This document shows positions 47,241-57,879 of a stretch of 64,000 nucleotides of DNA, piece after piece. This DNA is from Larimichthys crocea (lineage: Eukaryota > Chordata > Actinopteri > Sciaenidae). The stretch spans positions 3,252,241 through 3,316,240 of the forward strand of contig NC_040033.1 of NCBI RefSeq assembly GCF_000972845.2. Reading direction: 5' to 3'. The notes under the pieces were generated by a model. It worked only from the letters and a program-made list of their open reading frames with translations, was not told the origin of the DNA and did no database searches. Numbering within the stretch: position 1 is the stretch's first letter; each line of letters starts with the position of its first letter. Made by a program: the position numbers and the translations under genes.

Positions 47241-47527
47241 TGTTACGGCCAGCTGTTTGCTTTCGTTTGTTTTTTTGCCAGAGTGTGACCTCCTGTCTTA
47301 ATTGTGAGCATCTCCAGTTTGGGTGCAGAGCTCCATCTGACTGACCAGAACTGATGGGAATCCAGATGATTAGTGTGGTCTGTTTAAGATCCTGGTTCGT
47401 CCACACACAGCGAGCCTCCTCCTCATGCTTCTTTTTTCAGTTGTGTGTACTGTTTGTCTGTTCTTTGCTGCAATAAACTGCTTGTTTTTTGGACTGTTAA
47501 CGAGTGTAGACTCCGATTTATGTTACA
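47241..47527 (+). mobile_element. Possible solo LTR (gypsy-like)
   Basis: Starts TGTTACGGCC and ends ATTTATGTTACA, the TG...CA pattern of an LTR, with an AATAAA polyadenylation signal at 47472-47477 followed by a T-rich stretch. The start and end resemble fish gypsy LTRs. Flanking bases (GAGCT left, CTCCC right) do not form a convincing target-site duplication. No internal retroviral-type genes are visible. Confidence 0.35.
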
Positions 47528-47701
47528 CTCCCAAAATCTAGACCAGACTATTATGTAACACAGCGCCATTCTTCTGTGTGATATAATATATGACCTCGCA
47601 TCTCATTTATATCGATGTTATCATTATTGATTCAGAAACATGTTTGATTCAGTTCATTCCTCTATAACTTAACTGCTAGAGATGTAATGTGCAGTGTTTT
47701 G

Positions 47702-48305
47702 CAGGGTTGGGTAGTAATGGATTACATGCAATTGGGATTATATAATCAGATTATTTGATTATCAGATTATTAGGTTTGTAAATTAAAACATATATACATT
47801 TAAATATGAAATGATTTTTCTTCCATGAGCTTTCTGCCTCAAAGGAACATTTTCCTAAACTTTTAGGAAAATTTTAAGCAACCTGCTCTATATGGAACAC
47901 ATCATGAGATAACTAAGATTGAATTCTAGTCATACACAGATTCTTAGATACATGCTCACTTTTTTGTGGTGGAGGCGTGTGGAAAAAGACCAGTGCTGAG
48001 TCAAGATGGAAGCTTCAATGCATTTTATTTGAAATGGAAAATATTATTTACATGTTTCAAGAGAACAATATATTTGTGGCTTCATCTTCATTCAAGTATA
48101 AAGTGCAATATATTAAGTGTTTGAAATAATCTTTTATTATGTTATGGTGCACTGCTGTATGTACCGATATGTTGGTGTAAGTTTGTAGATGGGTGCACTA
48201 TTGCCCTATAGACAATAAAGTAACAGATATTTTAATCGCATCTAATCCAAAAGTAATCAGATTTGATTACATTTTGTTTTGTAATCCAGTTAATTACATT
48301 AATAA
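47702..48305 (+). mobile_element. Possible nonautonomous DNA transposon (GGGTTGGGTAGTAA type)
   Basis: The left end reads CAGGGTTGGGTAGTAATGG, then ATTACATGCAATTGGGATTA, a signature of an abundant teleost element. Near the right, AAAAGTAATCAGATTTGATT and TTGTAATCCAGTTAATTACA mirror it, so the ~600 bp segment has degraded terminal inverted repeats. The outer right end has decayed. It carries no open frame. Confidence 0.45.
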
Positions 48306-48309
48306 TCAA

Positions 48310-49860
48310 ATCATCATCAGTCATCATTTGTATTCAGTAAATGGGTACATTTCAAAGTAATGTACCAAACCCTGTTTTTGGCTCCACACAGTGAACATCA
48401 ACGAAATGAATTGAGAATATAAATATAAAACATTTGTACACATTTTTTATTCATCGCATTTCCTTCATCATCAAAGGCAGCAATCTTGCTGGTATATTCA
48501 TAACCATTAGGATGGATTATATTTGCGTCGTGGAACATTAATCATTCATCATACACACATTTTCTTGCAGACTCATAAATAACAATATTGTTCCTGCCTT
48601 TTCCTTTTCTCTTAAATATGTACATATGGTTCGTCATATCATCTGTGACAGATTACTTCTTTCCATAAACATCAGGCTCTCAGACACGAACACCTACTCA
48701 CTGATGGATCTTCGAAGATACGTGGCTGCCAAGTCAGCATCACAGATGTGGGAAAATGGAATTATCATATTTTGAATTCTCAAATCATGTAAGCAGTCTG
48801 AAAAGACTCAGTCAGGTGTTAAAGCTGGTCGGAATCCAGCATCATTATATTCCTCTTTATATTCAATGATATGCAGATGGCTGACGATACAGAAAATGTG
48901 TTGATACATTCTTCCACATCTGTACCGTCTGTGAGGTATAGAACTGGCACTCTGGAGGATATGATACACTCCGTCTATAGCGGCGGCAGCTGCTTCAATC
49001 CTCTGTCAGTGGATCTGTTCAAAGTAATGTCAACTCACAAGTGTTTTGACAGGGCTCACAGCCTCATACATAATTATATACTGAAGCACATAAGTGGATA
49101 AAAAATAGATTTGAAGCCCAAAAAGTTGCTTTGGGTCAGAGTTGAAAAGCGCCTCTGAAAACGCTTGTTTATGTGCTGCTTAGTTTTGCCTAATATATTT
49201 TGGCGGCGACATAATTGCTGCACGGATTATGATCACTGGCAATAGATTTTAGGCCACAGGGTACCACATTCTTGTCACGCATACAAGGCTCTGTCTCCTA
49301 GAATTGATGTTTATAGACAACAACAGCTAATGTATTTTTGAAGAAGTGCTTTTGTGTCCTAACACTGACCAGACACCAGAGTCTGGATGTGAACACGGGA
49401 CTCTAGCACACTCAGAGATTATGTCACCACAACATAAATATGACAATAATTTAGTAATATTCAAACATCATTTCTGGCATAGAAGTGTGATGTGGGGGTT
49501 TTAAGTATGGTGGTTGGATCACCCTTCATAAGAAGAAACAGCAGGATGGAGACGGATATCTTTCTTAAGAAACACTTTACTCGATTCCACACTTCATAAC
49601 AACTGCACGTGACGACAACTAACCAATCAGAAACTAGGACCTAGACTGAGGTAAACATGAGGGAATCAGAGAGGCAGATTGAACAGAATCTCCTAACTGT
49701 CTTAAAGATGCAGTTGTAAATATGTAAAAAGTTAACTGTGTAACCATTATAAATCTCAAAGATGAATTATATTAACTTCTGAGCCTTTCTGATCATGAGT
49801 TAACTTCACTTCTAACCCTCACAGAAGTCATAGAAATGGCTGAGGTCTGAGGTGGTCAGG
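48310..49860. other. Stretch with no recognisable gene
   Basis: 48440-49250 is largely repeat-free; a 76-codon frame at 48871-49101 has no domain. Near 49358-49415 a CCAGACACCAGAGTCTGG palindrome may be a further scrap of family B. Confidence 0.4.
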
Positions 49861-49864
49861 GTTG

Positions 49865-49960
49865 TCTGGGTGTGCCAAATGCAGGACTTTGACACCAAAT
49901 GGAGCCTCTAGATTCTGTATCACACATGTGGCTACACAAGATTTAAGATTAAAGTTATTG
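49865..49960 (+). repeat. Interspersed repeat family B, copy 3
   Basis: Contains AAATGCAGGACTTTGACACC, then ACACATGTGGCTACACAAGA and TTTAAGATTAAAG. Same order as the 39645 copy but more diverged. Confidence 0.6.
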
Positions 49961-49964
49961 CACT

Positions 49965-50780
49965 ATTGCACTATAGAAAAATTAAACACATCCCGTCTCA
50001 TGCTTCAAATCATCATTGATCTAACAAATATTTATCCAACACGATGAACTTTTTTTAATGCTTTGACTTCTCTAAACATAACCATAAAATCATGCTTTTG
50101 CTTTCATGATGAATTAGTAATCAAAAGTTTTAGAGGTAAGTAAAGTAATGCACCCTCTGTGTGGGTAGGTTAAAACCCAACCACTATCATCATCAAGTTT
50201 TTTTATTATACTGGTACTAAATTGTGCATCACATCACACACTGCAGACCGCAATGTCAGAAACCTGTCGCATAAAATCATCAAACCCGTTCTAACTTTGG
50301 TGTTCAACACTATCAGTAAGAATCTAATTGAAACAACATGATTATATTTTCAGGCCTCTAAACATTGTACTCAAGTCTGTTTACATCTACATATTTCTAG
50401 AATACAGGGTTGTACAGTTAAGCTTATTTTTATAATATTGTGTGTGTGCGTGAAGCACAAGCCTTTATAATGCTCTTTCCAGATGGAAAGTGATTGACAC
50501 GCCTTGTAATTCATTTTCAAAGAGGCAGGTAGGGACGCGTGGACAATCTGTATCACATCCACTTTTCGCTCTGCCTGTCAGTGAAACTGTCGCGCTCGTG
50601 CTCATCTCGTGCACACGCCTGCTGCTGGAATTGAATCGTCCTGAATTCTTTTTCTGCACGACACACAGTAATCATAAAAATGTTATGATAACTGAGTTTC
50701 CAGACTACAGAACTGTTATTTAAGCAGTTATTGCGACATGAAGAATAGGACAGAGCATTGAAAGCATTCACTTGTAATTT
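49965..50780. other. Stretch with no recognisable gene
   Basis: Four overlapping short frames on both strands near 50371-50771 have no domain. Nothing was recognised. Confidence 0.45.
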
Positions 50781-50781
50781 A

Positions 50782-51046
50782 AGCTAGGCCAGGGGTCTTC
50801 AACCTTTTTCACCCCCACATGTAATTCATTTTTTAAATTCAAAAGTCACATTTTAAGCCTGGCCTAAAATAACTTTTATATTTACTTTATTCACCTTTTA
50901 TTTCACCTTATTAACCTATTTATATGTTTATATATATGAGTTATTAGCCTGTATGTGTTTGATAAAAAGTTCCTGCATAATGGAATAATTTCTTTTGTAA
51001 ATAGTTTTTTGTCACGGACCCCTGGTTGAAGACCCCTGAGCTAGGC
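50782..51046. mobile_element. hAT-type MITE with intact terminal repeats and target-site duplication
   Basis: A 249 bp element (50790-51038) has perfect 15 bp terminal inverted repeats: CAGGGGTCTTCAACC at 50790-50804 and its reverse complement at 51024-51038. Both sides carry the same 8 bp direct duplication AGCTAGGC (50782-50789 and 51039-51046). An 8 bp duplication with CAGGGG-type ends is the hAT superfamily hallmark. The interior is AT-rich and has no open frame, so it depends on a transposase supplied elsewhere. The intact ends and duplication suggest fairly recent insertion. Confidence 0.9.
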
Positions 51047-51049
51047 TAA

Positions 51050-51585
51050 CTTCAGCTATCAACAATAAGTCTATGTTTGGAATCAACGATGTGTCAACAA
51101 ATGATGAATGATATCACTAAGGTCAACTAGTCCAATGTTATGTCATTTTATATCTCCTCACTTAACACTAGTCTATCTGTGCTGTTCCCATGGTTACAGC
51201 ACATAGAAGCACTAGTCTGCCAAGTCTGTTCACATGAGGAGCACGGTGAGGGCCCCTGGGTACGCAAGGCGGAGAGTGGCTACATGAAAAGACCTTAATG
51301 CCGGCGTAGAGCCGAGTTGTTTAAAATAAAAAGCACATTTCTCACATAGAAGGCTGAAAACACATCAAACAAACGCATAACATTATCGGGACAATATCCT
51401 ATGTGAGCACATATCCTGGAATCCTCTCTGTCAAGGATGTAGATTAGATACAAAAACTAGATTTTTCTGCGTACTTGTCATTTTTGCCCATTAGGCATTT
51501 CACCACATACACACAGTTGTTTCCGGTATATTATAATTCATTATATACAACATATATAATCTCAACATATATTATCTCCCAGCTT
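51050..51585. other. Stretch with no recognisable gene
   Basis: No domain or repeat recognised. Confidence 0.45.
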
Positions 51586-51589
51586 TTAA

Positions 51590-51960
51590 TCATTTTAATC
51601 ACTGAGACCTCTACATGGCATGATTGGTGAACTCTCAGCTGTAATTAAATGATAAGGTGTTTATGCAAATATATCTGATTTTTGTTGGCGGCAAAGCGGC
51701 AGCTGTTTGAATGAGGAGGTTGAGATAGTACAGATCATTGATTAAATAGAGAGTCTGTTAGTGTCATCCCACTTGCTCTCCGTCTGTAAGACAGTCACTT
51801 CCTCACCTTATCAGTTTGGCAGATTAGCTGTGAAAGCAATACTGATGTCGTGAAAGCCTTCAGATATATTTTAATAGGAACTGTTGCAGCTTGGAAATTC
51901 ACGGGCAGCCTTCTGCGCAGATGCACGTAAATATGGGAAGCGTATCCAGTGGTTTTGAAT
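51590..51960. other. Low-repeat block, candidate conserved noncoding sequence
   Basis: Lacks all repeat families of the window. Contains GCTGTAATTAAATGATAAGG, an octamer-like TTTATGCAAATATATC, and CATTGATTAAATAG. These are the site types often found in vertebrate enhancers. No open frame of note. Confidence 0.35.
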
Positions 51961-51964
51961 AGCT

Positions 51965-52490
51965 CTCATCAGTCATCAAATTATCTGCTCGCTCCAGCAG
52001 CAGTAAAAACATTTGAATGTTTGTGCCATTAAAGCAGCAAGGGAAAAAAAAAAAAACATTGCCATAAAATGAAACGCATCAATGCTCACGTAATTGTAAA
52101 TATAAGTCATCTGAATCACAGCACGGTCTTCAGCAAATGTAATTTCTTACAATTTTTGGACTTTACGGTATGAATGTTTAAGCAATTATGTTAAAGTGGA
52201 TGTAATAAGCTCTTAGTAGAATCAGGTGTTTTCCACATGGTTTCACTGTGAGCATACCCACCATGACGCTTGCCTTCGACAAGTACTGCTTTAAGTTCAG
52301 TGTACATTCATCTGTTTCCCGTAGAAACCAGCAGAAGTGGTTGTGGGGACAAAAAGAGGGGAGAAGCTTGCAGATTTTTTGACTTGAGGTTCCAGCTAAC
52401 TGCTATGCGAGTCATTTCATGAGCTGAATTTGTAGTTTAGTCACTCAAACAACTCTGTGTGAACAGAACTCCAGACTTAAGGCATCTACC
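51965..52490. other. Stretch with no recognisable gene
   Basis: An A-rich run near 52043-52056. Nothing else recognised. Confidence 0.45.
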
Positions 52491-52496
52491 AGTCAA

Positions 52497-52920
52497 ATTC
52501 AATCAATTTTTATTTTGTATAGTCCAAAAAAAAACACAAATCACACTTCGCCTCAGGGGGCTTAACAATTCCTACAGCTTGTAACACACTCTGCCTTCAG
52601 ACCTTCTATTCAGAAAAGAAAAAAATGCTCAAATGGGGTAAAAAATGAAAAAAAAAGGAAAAGGAAAAGCCTCAGAGGAGGGATCCCTCTCCCAGGACAG
52701 ATAAATGTGCAATAGTTGTATAAAACAACCAACAAAAGGACAGTATAGGTCGATCTGATGACAACATTTCTGACAGTTGTAGATTATGTGATGTATGTCA
52801 TGCAGATCAATGAACAACTTCACGTGTGAAATGTCAGGTTTCCAGATGTCCCCAGTGACTTCAATGAGACAATCATTCTGTTGATCCCATGACTTCTCAT
52901 CCAGCACCATCAGATCAAGG
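52497..52920 (+). repeat. Teleost interspersed repeat (CTCTCCCAGGACAG type)
   Basis: Begins CAATCAATTTTTATTTTGTA, then AATCACACTTCGCCTCAGGG, an A-rich stretch, GAGGGATCCCTCTCCCAGGA and CATCCAGCACCATCAGATCA. This order matches a widespread teleost repeat I know; its class is uncertain. The 93-codon minus-strand frame inside it is a shadow of the repeat. Confidence 0.7.
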
Positions 52921-52924
52921 TTTT

Positions 52925-53515
52925 ACTATTTAAATGAAACAGAGGAACTCACATGAAGTTTGATGTTAAAATGAAAAAAGAAAAAAAAAAGAATCATGGA
53001 TTCAGTCCAGCATATTAAGCAAGGCACTGTATTGAACAATCACATACACACAGACACAGTTTCCTGGTACATTGTGTTAAAATGTAATCAACATATTTCT
53101 ACTGTTTATCTTGTGATTACTACAAGAGTAGTAGTAGTACAACTACCAAGTTCTGGTAAAATCCGTCTGTGTGTTTTTTTTTAAAATTATTATTCAATAC
53201 TCTGCATATAACACTAAATCATAACAGATGTTATTTCATGGCATGTTAGAGCAGGTTTAGACTGTACTCTTTATAATATTATTAACAGAGACCTAGCAAT
53301 TCCCCCCAAGAGCAAACATTTGGCAACAGTGGCTTGAAAAAATGTACATTAAACACACTCCACAGCAGCACAGCCCATGGTGACCATTGTAAAAATGACC
53401 ATATGTAAATATAACGTTAACATTGCCTGATGTTAGCATTTGGTACAAAGCACCACCAGTAGAAGAGCTGTATACTTCTGAATAGTGGAAGACCAAAAGG
53501 TGGAAACAAGTAAAC
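52925..53515. other. Stretch with no recognisable gene
   Basis: Short frames on both strands lack domains. Nothing recognised up to the L2 element's 3' end. Confidence 0.45.
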
Positions 53516-53517
53516 TT

Positions 53518-55210
53518 TTACATTACATTACATTACATTGCATTTAGCAGACGCTTTTATCCAAAGCGACTTACAGAGGAGGACATAAGCTGAGAAAGGT
53601 GTAAAGGACACAGAGTAGTTGTTAGTTTTGTTAGTTTTGTTAGGCAGGGAAGCATTCTTGAAACAGAAAGGTTTTTACAAGTTTTTTAAAGGTAGAAAGG
53701 GATGTTGCTGTTCTAGTAGCCGTTGGTAAGTCATTCCACCATTTGGGGACGACCACAGAGAAGAGTTTAGAGTAACCTCGCTTTGCGAGAGGCGAGGGTA
53801 CAACTAGACGGTTTGTATGAGCGGAGCGTAACGCCCTGGTCGGGACGTGAGCCTTTAGTAAGGCGCTGAGATAGGCAGGGGCAGATCCTGAGATGGTTTT
53901 GTAGGCTAGCGTCAGAGCTTTGTGTTTAATTCTGGCAGCTACAGGCAGCCAGTGCAGGTCGCTGAAGAGTGGGGTGACATGTGACCTTTTAGGTTGATTG
54001 AAAACCAGTCGCGCTGCGGCATTCTGGACCATTTGCAAAGGTTTGATCGCGCAAGCAGGTAGGCCAGCCAAGAGCGAGTTGCAGTAATCGAGGCGGGAGC
54101 TGACTGTAGCCTGAATCAGGAGCTGAGCGGCATATTGGGTCAGGTACGGTCTGATTTTTTCTAATATTGTACAATGCATAGCGACATGACCTCGCTACGG
54201 AGGAAATGTGTTCAGAGAGAGAAAGACGATCATCTAGTACCACGCCCAGGTTTTTAGCAGCATGGTTAGGGGTAATGGTGACAGTACCAATTTTCAGGTT
54301 GAAGTCATGGCAGATTGACTCATGGGCAGGGATGACCAGGAGTTCGGTTTTTGACAGATTAAGCTGGAGATGGTGGTCTTTCATCCAAGTTGACAGATCA
54401 GAGAGACAGGCGGAGATGCGTGCGGAGACCGTGGTGTCGTCCGGCTGGAACGACAGGTATAGCTGTGTGTCATCGGCATAGCAGTGGTAGGAGAAGCCGT
54501 GTGAGCGGATAACATGGGACAGCGAGGTGGTGTAGATGGCAAACAGAAGGGGACCCAGCACCGACCCCTGCGGCACCCCCGTGGAGAGGGTATGAGTCGA
54601 TGACAGACGACCTTGCCAAGACACATTAAAGGAGCGTCCAGCGAGGTAGGACTCGAGCCAGGAGTGGGCAGAGCCTGTAATGCCCATGTTAGCGAGTGTG
54701 GTTAGGAGTATGTCGTGATTGACTGTATCGAAGGCAGCCGATAAGTCGAGAAGGATGAGTACAGATGATTGCCCTCGTACTCTGGCTGTTTTTAAGGCTT
54801 CTGAGACAGATAGTAAGGCTGTTTCGGTGGAGTGGCCACTTCTGAAACCCGATTGCTTTGGGTCAAGTAGGTGGTGATGGGTGAGGAAGTCAGTGATTTG
54901 TTTAGAGACCGTCCTCTCAATGGTTTTCGAGAGGAAGGGGAGCAGTGACACCGGCCGATAATTTTCAACCGAGGCGGGGTTAAGCGTAGTCTTTTTTAGT
55001 AATGGCGTAACTCTGGCTTGTTTGAAGGCCGCTGGAAATACGCCAGGACAGTGAGGCATTAATCACGGATGTGATCGGTGGGACTACTGTAGGAGCGATA
55101 TCTTGTAGGAGTTTAGAGGGGATGGGGTCCAGTGGGCAGGTGGTGGGTCGGTTGTTTGTGCACATGTGCTTCTTTAAGACTTTGACAGGGTTGTGGACAA
55201 GAACTGAATC
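53518..55210 (-). mobile_element. 5'-truncated L2-clade LINE retrotransposon
   Basis: A minus-strand non-LTR retrotransposon remnant. The 3' tail on the minus strand ends in TAATG-type pentamer repeats (plus-strand 53518-53539, TTACA units) after the conserved stem-like GCAGACGCTTTTATCC segment (53549-53564) typical of teleost L2 and partner SINEs. Upstream in the element lies a reverse transcriptase of roughly 500 codons with two frameshifts. The apurinic endonuclease and any first ORF are missing, so the insert is 5'-truncated, as usual for target-primed reverse transcription. It is dead but retains most of the polymerase. Confidence 0.92.
53640..55205 (-). pseudogene. L2-type LINE reverse transcriptase, two frameshifts
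   Basis: Read 5' to 3' on the minus strand, a pre-RT block RPTTCPLDPIPSKLL near 55150 is followed by a frameshift near 55059. Next come ENYRPVSLLPFLSK, DLSAAFDTVNHDIL, TGVPQGSVLGPLLF and the catalytic CYADDTQLY (about 54480-54465), then LNLSKTELLV and NLGVVLDDRLS. A second frameshift falls near 54155, at a run of six T, after which the thumb and C-terminal region continue (SSRLDYCNSLLAGLP, DLHWLPVAARIKHKAL, PKWWNDLPTATR) to the stop at 53640. The catalytic aspartates are kept, so decay is recent. Each frameshift is a 1-base change relative to the neighbouring frame. Confidence 0.92.
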
Positions 55211-55214
55211 AGCA

Positions 55215-57215
55215 TTACATTACTTACAGTAGCTCTATAGTTTTAGCTATAATATGGCTGTTTGTTTGTTTGTTAGTGGAGGGATGGATTATACCGCTCA
55301 AATAGATATACTTGAGAAGTTTTAATGGATGATTTAAGAACTTTCTTTTGCTGTGAAACTCGGCCATGACTGAAATCTCTACAGGAGTGAGTGTTTGATA
55401 CTGAAAAGATCTCAAATTGAAAATGGTTTTGAGGTGACATAATAAATCTAAAAATGACGGTCTACTGATTTGACACAAAGCAAAAAGTAGAGGCGAAAAG
55501 TTGGATCAGAGAGAGATATAAAGACAGACAGACAGACAGGGGTTAGGTGACTTTGGGTCAGGCTGATATCGACAAAATGCCAAATATAAGCCAGGGAATG
55601 GGAAGAGGTTCACAGTGTTCGGTTACTCAGCCTGTGCCAGTTGACTCTACGCTTGGTTTAGGTCTGATCTGATCAGTTTAAGTGGCTGGTTAAGGCTGCT
55701 CAAATCTTTATTCATAGTTAAGAAAATACATTTTTTGGTTAATCTGCAAGACAACTTTTGTTTTTAAGTAAAACAGCTATAATAAAAGCCACTGAAAACC
55801 ATCTTCCTTGTACCAAACAGCAAAAAAAGTTTGTAGGATATCACACTGATATGCTTCAAAAGCAAAACCATAGTTTTCTTATGGTAAGACGTGCCATGCA
55901 GTCCTGTCTTTCTCTCTTGTGTCATGTTCTTCTAGACATGTAGAAAAGTTAAAATACTCCCAACTTTTCAGCACAAGGCATGGAGTTGCACTGGTTGTCA
56001 ACAGCCAATCAAATCAAGCAAAAGGTGGACTTTACTACTACTCATGTTATAAAGGCAAAAAAGAAGAAGATGGTATTGGCTCAACCAAAAGAACAACTGC
56101 AAGTCATCCAGAAATAACAGATGAAAGCAACTGTTTATACACCATTCTAGCCGTTCTGTCGTGAACACCAATGGCAAGATCTCTGTCTCTTCTTAAATAC
56201 ATTTTCTTTTCTTAATCATATTTTATCATCTATGTAAGCACAGGCAGACCAGCTGTTTTGCTCAACACATTTTTCTAAGGTGTTTTGGAAGTGGCCGCAC
56301 CTGTAGTGATGCATCTCTGTCTGAATATATGGAAGAAACCTCGACCCCATAGAGAGAGGCTGTTGAACACAGTGAAAAATAAAGCAGCTGGAACAGCCAA
56401 ATAGTTTTCTGGGTATTCCATAAAGACCAAAAGAGAGTTAAATGAAGAGAGAATATTGGCCTTACATTAACCATATGGCCAGAAACACAACTCTAAATGA
56501 GTGAATGAATAATTAATGTTCCATGTGTACTGGATGTGTAATTAGGCCACTGTTAGCTAACACCACAGCAATTTTAACTCAGGGACAAAACCTAACAAGT
56601 CCCATGTATTTACCATAATAACCAACACATTACCATATGTAAATCAACTTTAAAGTATAAAATATAGTATCTTAGCCTCAAATTCCTACCGGTTGCATTG
56701 GTAGGCAACATCTAAACAGAGCTGGGCGGGGAGAATATCGCTGCATTGTGCAACACTGTACTGTCACAATAATTCCTCTTTCTCTGTCTCCATCTCCACA
56801 CACACAGCCTGCCTCACTCTCTGCCTCCCTCCATCACACACAACAGGGCAATCACTGTAATGTATTTCACTGGTCACAGTGTCATTGCATTGGAATATTG
56901 ACAAGCTGTAAGGGAAAAAGCAACAAACGTGACATACTGTATGTAATGTTGACAAAAGAGCCCAAATATTTGATTGATTGGCATTACTCAATAATACAAA
57001 AATGTGCATGCATACATATTTAACATGTAGAGCTACGTTTTGATGATGCATTTGAATGGTATTCTAGTATTTATGGATCAGTGAATAATTCATTGTTCTT
57101 GGAAGCAACATGAGAAACAGTACTCGGTCATCTTTTTTCTGTTGCCTGTCTGAATCTGATAACCTGTGAAAAAATGTAGTTTGAAATATTTTCAAAACTA
57201 ATTCAGAAGGGAATT
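55215..57215. other. Stretch with no recognisable gene
   Basis: A GACAGACAGACAGACAGG run is near 55525-55542. Open frames at 55758-56164 (plus) and 56262-57051 (both strands) have no domain. Confidence 0.4.
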
Positions 57216-57220
57216 CAAGA

Positions 57221-57480
57221 TGTGCAAACCTCTGCCAAGGTGTTTCATTTGTACAGTGATGTTGAGGTGGCGGTATGTTGAGTCACGGGTTCATCCTTGC
57301 AACACTTGAACTTTAACTCTCAGCGTTAACAATAGTGAAAAATAATTTGTGTGTCCACCCCATGATTTGGATCCACTCCAAATTGTGATGGGTTCTTCCT
57401 TGGCCCATGTGACACCTTTCCACCAGGTTTCATGAACATCCAAGCCAGTAGTTTTTTCTTCTGTAATTCATGCACATAGC
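57221..57480 (+). repeat. Teleost interspersed repeat (CCAGTTTCATGAACATC type)
   Basis: Contains GCAAACCTCTGCCAAGG, TGGATCCACTCCAAATTGTG, TTCTTCCTTGGCCCATGTGA, then CACCAGGTTTCATGAACATC and CCAGTAGTTTTTTCTTC. I recognise the order from a repeat common in many fish. Class not stated. Confidence 0.65.
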
Positions 57481-57533
57481 AGTTTCTGTCGGATTAAAAC
57501 TGAATTTTCATTTATTTTTGTTTGATGCTGTAA

Positions 57534-57877
57534 ATGCCAGTTAGTAGTTCAAGCATCCATTTTGTTGGGTTTGCGAAATATGCTGCAGGTTACACTGGTT
57601 CCAAAAGTCACCTCAGCCGACACAGGCACAGTATGGAAGGTGTATTCACAATGAAGTCATGTGCACATTTCATCTCTGGGAGCCAGGAGTTTATTGTGGC
57701 ACAAGAAAGTGAACACAGCTGCTATATACAGCTCCAGATGACCTCGAGGTGTCCTAGACAGGCCTCACTACAATAACCACAAGAAAAGTGGAGGCTGCTG
57801 TGGCACTTAAAGAGGGAGAGGAAGCCAGGCTGGAGCAAAAGGAATGGCTGAAGGAAGAACTGGTCTGCGCAACCTAA
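57534..57877 (+). pseudogene. Unrecognised coding-like remnants, two frames
   Basis: One plus-strand frame (57534-57776) contains YTGSKSHLSRHRHSMEGVF, superficially like a C2H2 zinc finger linker and helix, but the cysteine pair is absent. Eleven bases later a different frame (57788-57877) gives a 29-residue, Glu/Lys-rich stretch beginning VEAAVALKEGEEARLEQKEW, resembling an acidic coiled coil. It stops at TAA and the upstream frame is closed by TAG. They could be pieces of one decayed gene or retrocopy. No family is assigned. Confidence 0.25.
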
Positions 57878-57879
57878 CA

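Noticed and set aside
52629..52910. 93-codon minus-strand frame
   Set aside because: Lies wholly inside a recognised interspersed repeat.
54206..54481. Plus-strand frame opposite the L2 reverse transcriptase
   Set aside because: Shadow frame of the antisense RT coding sequence.
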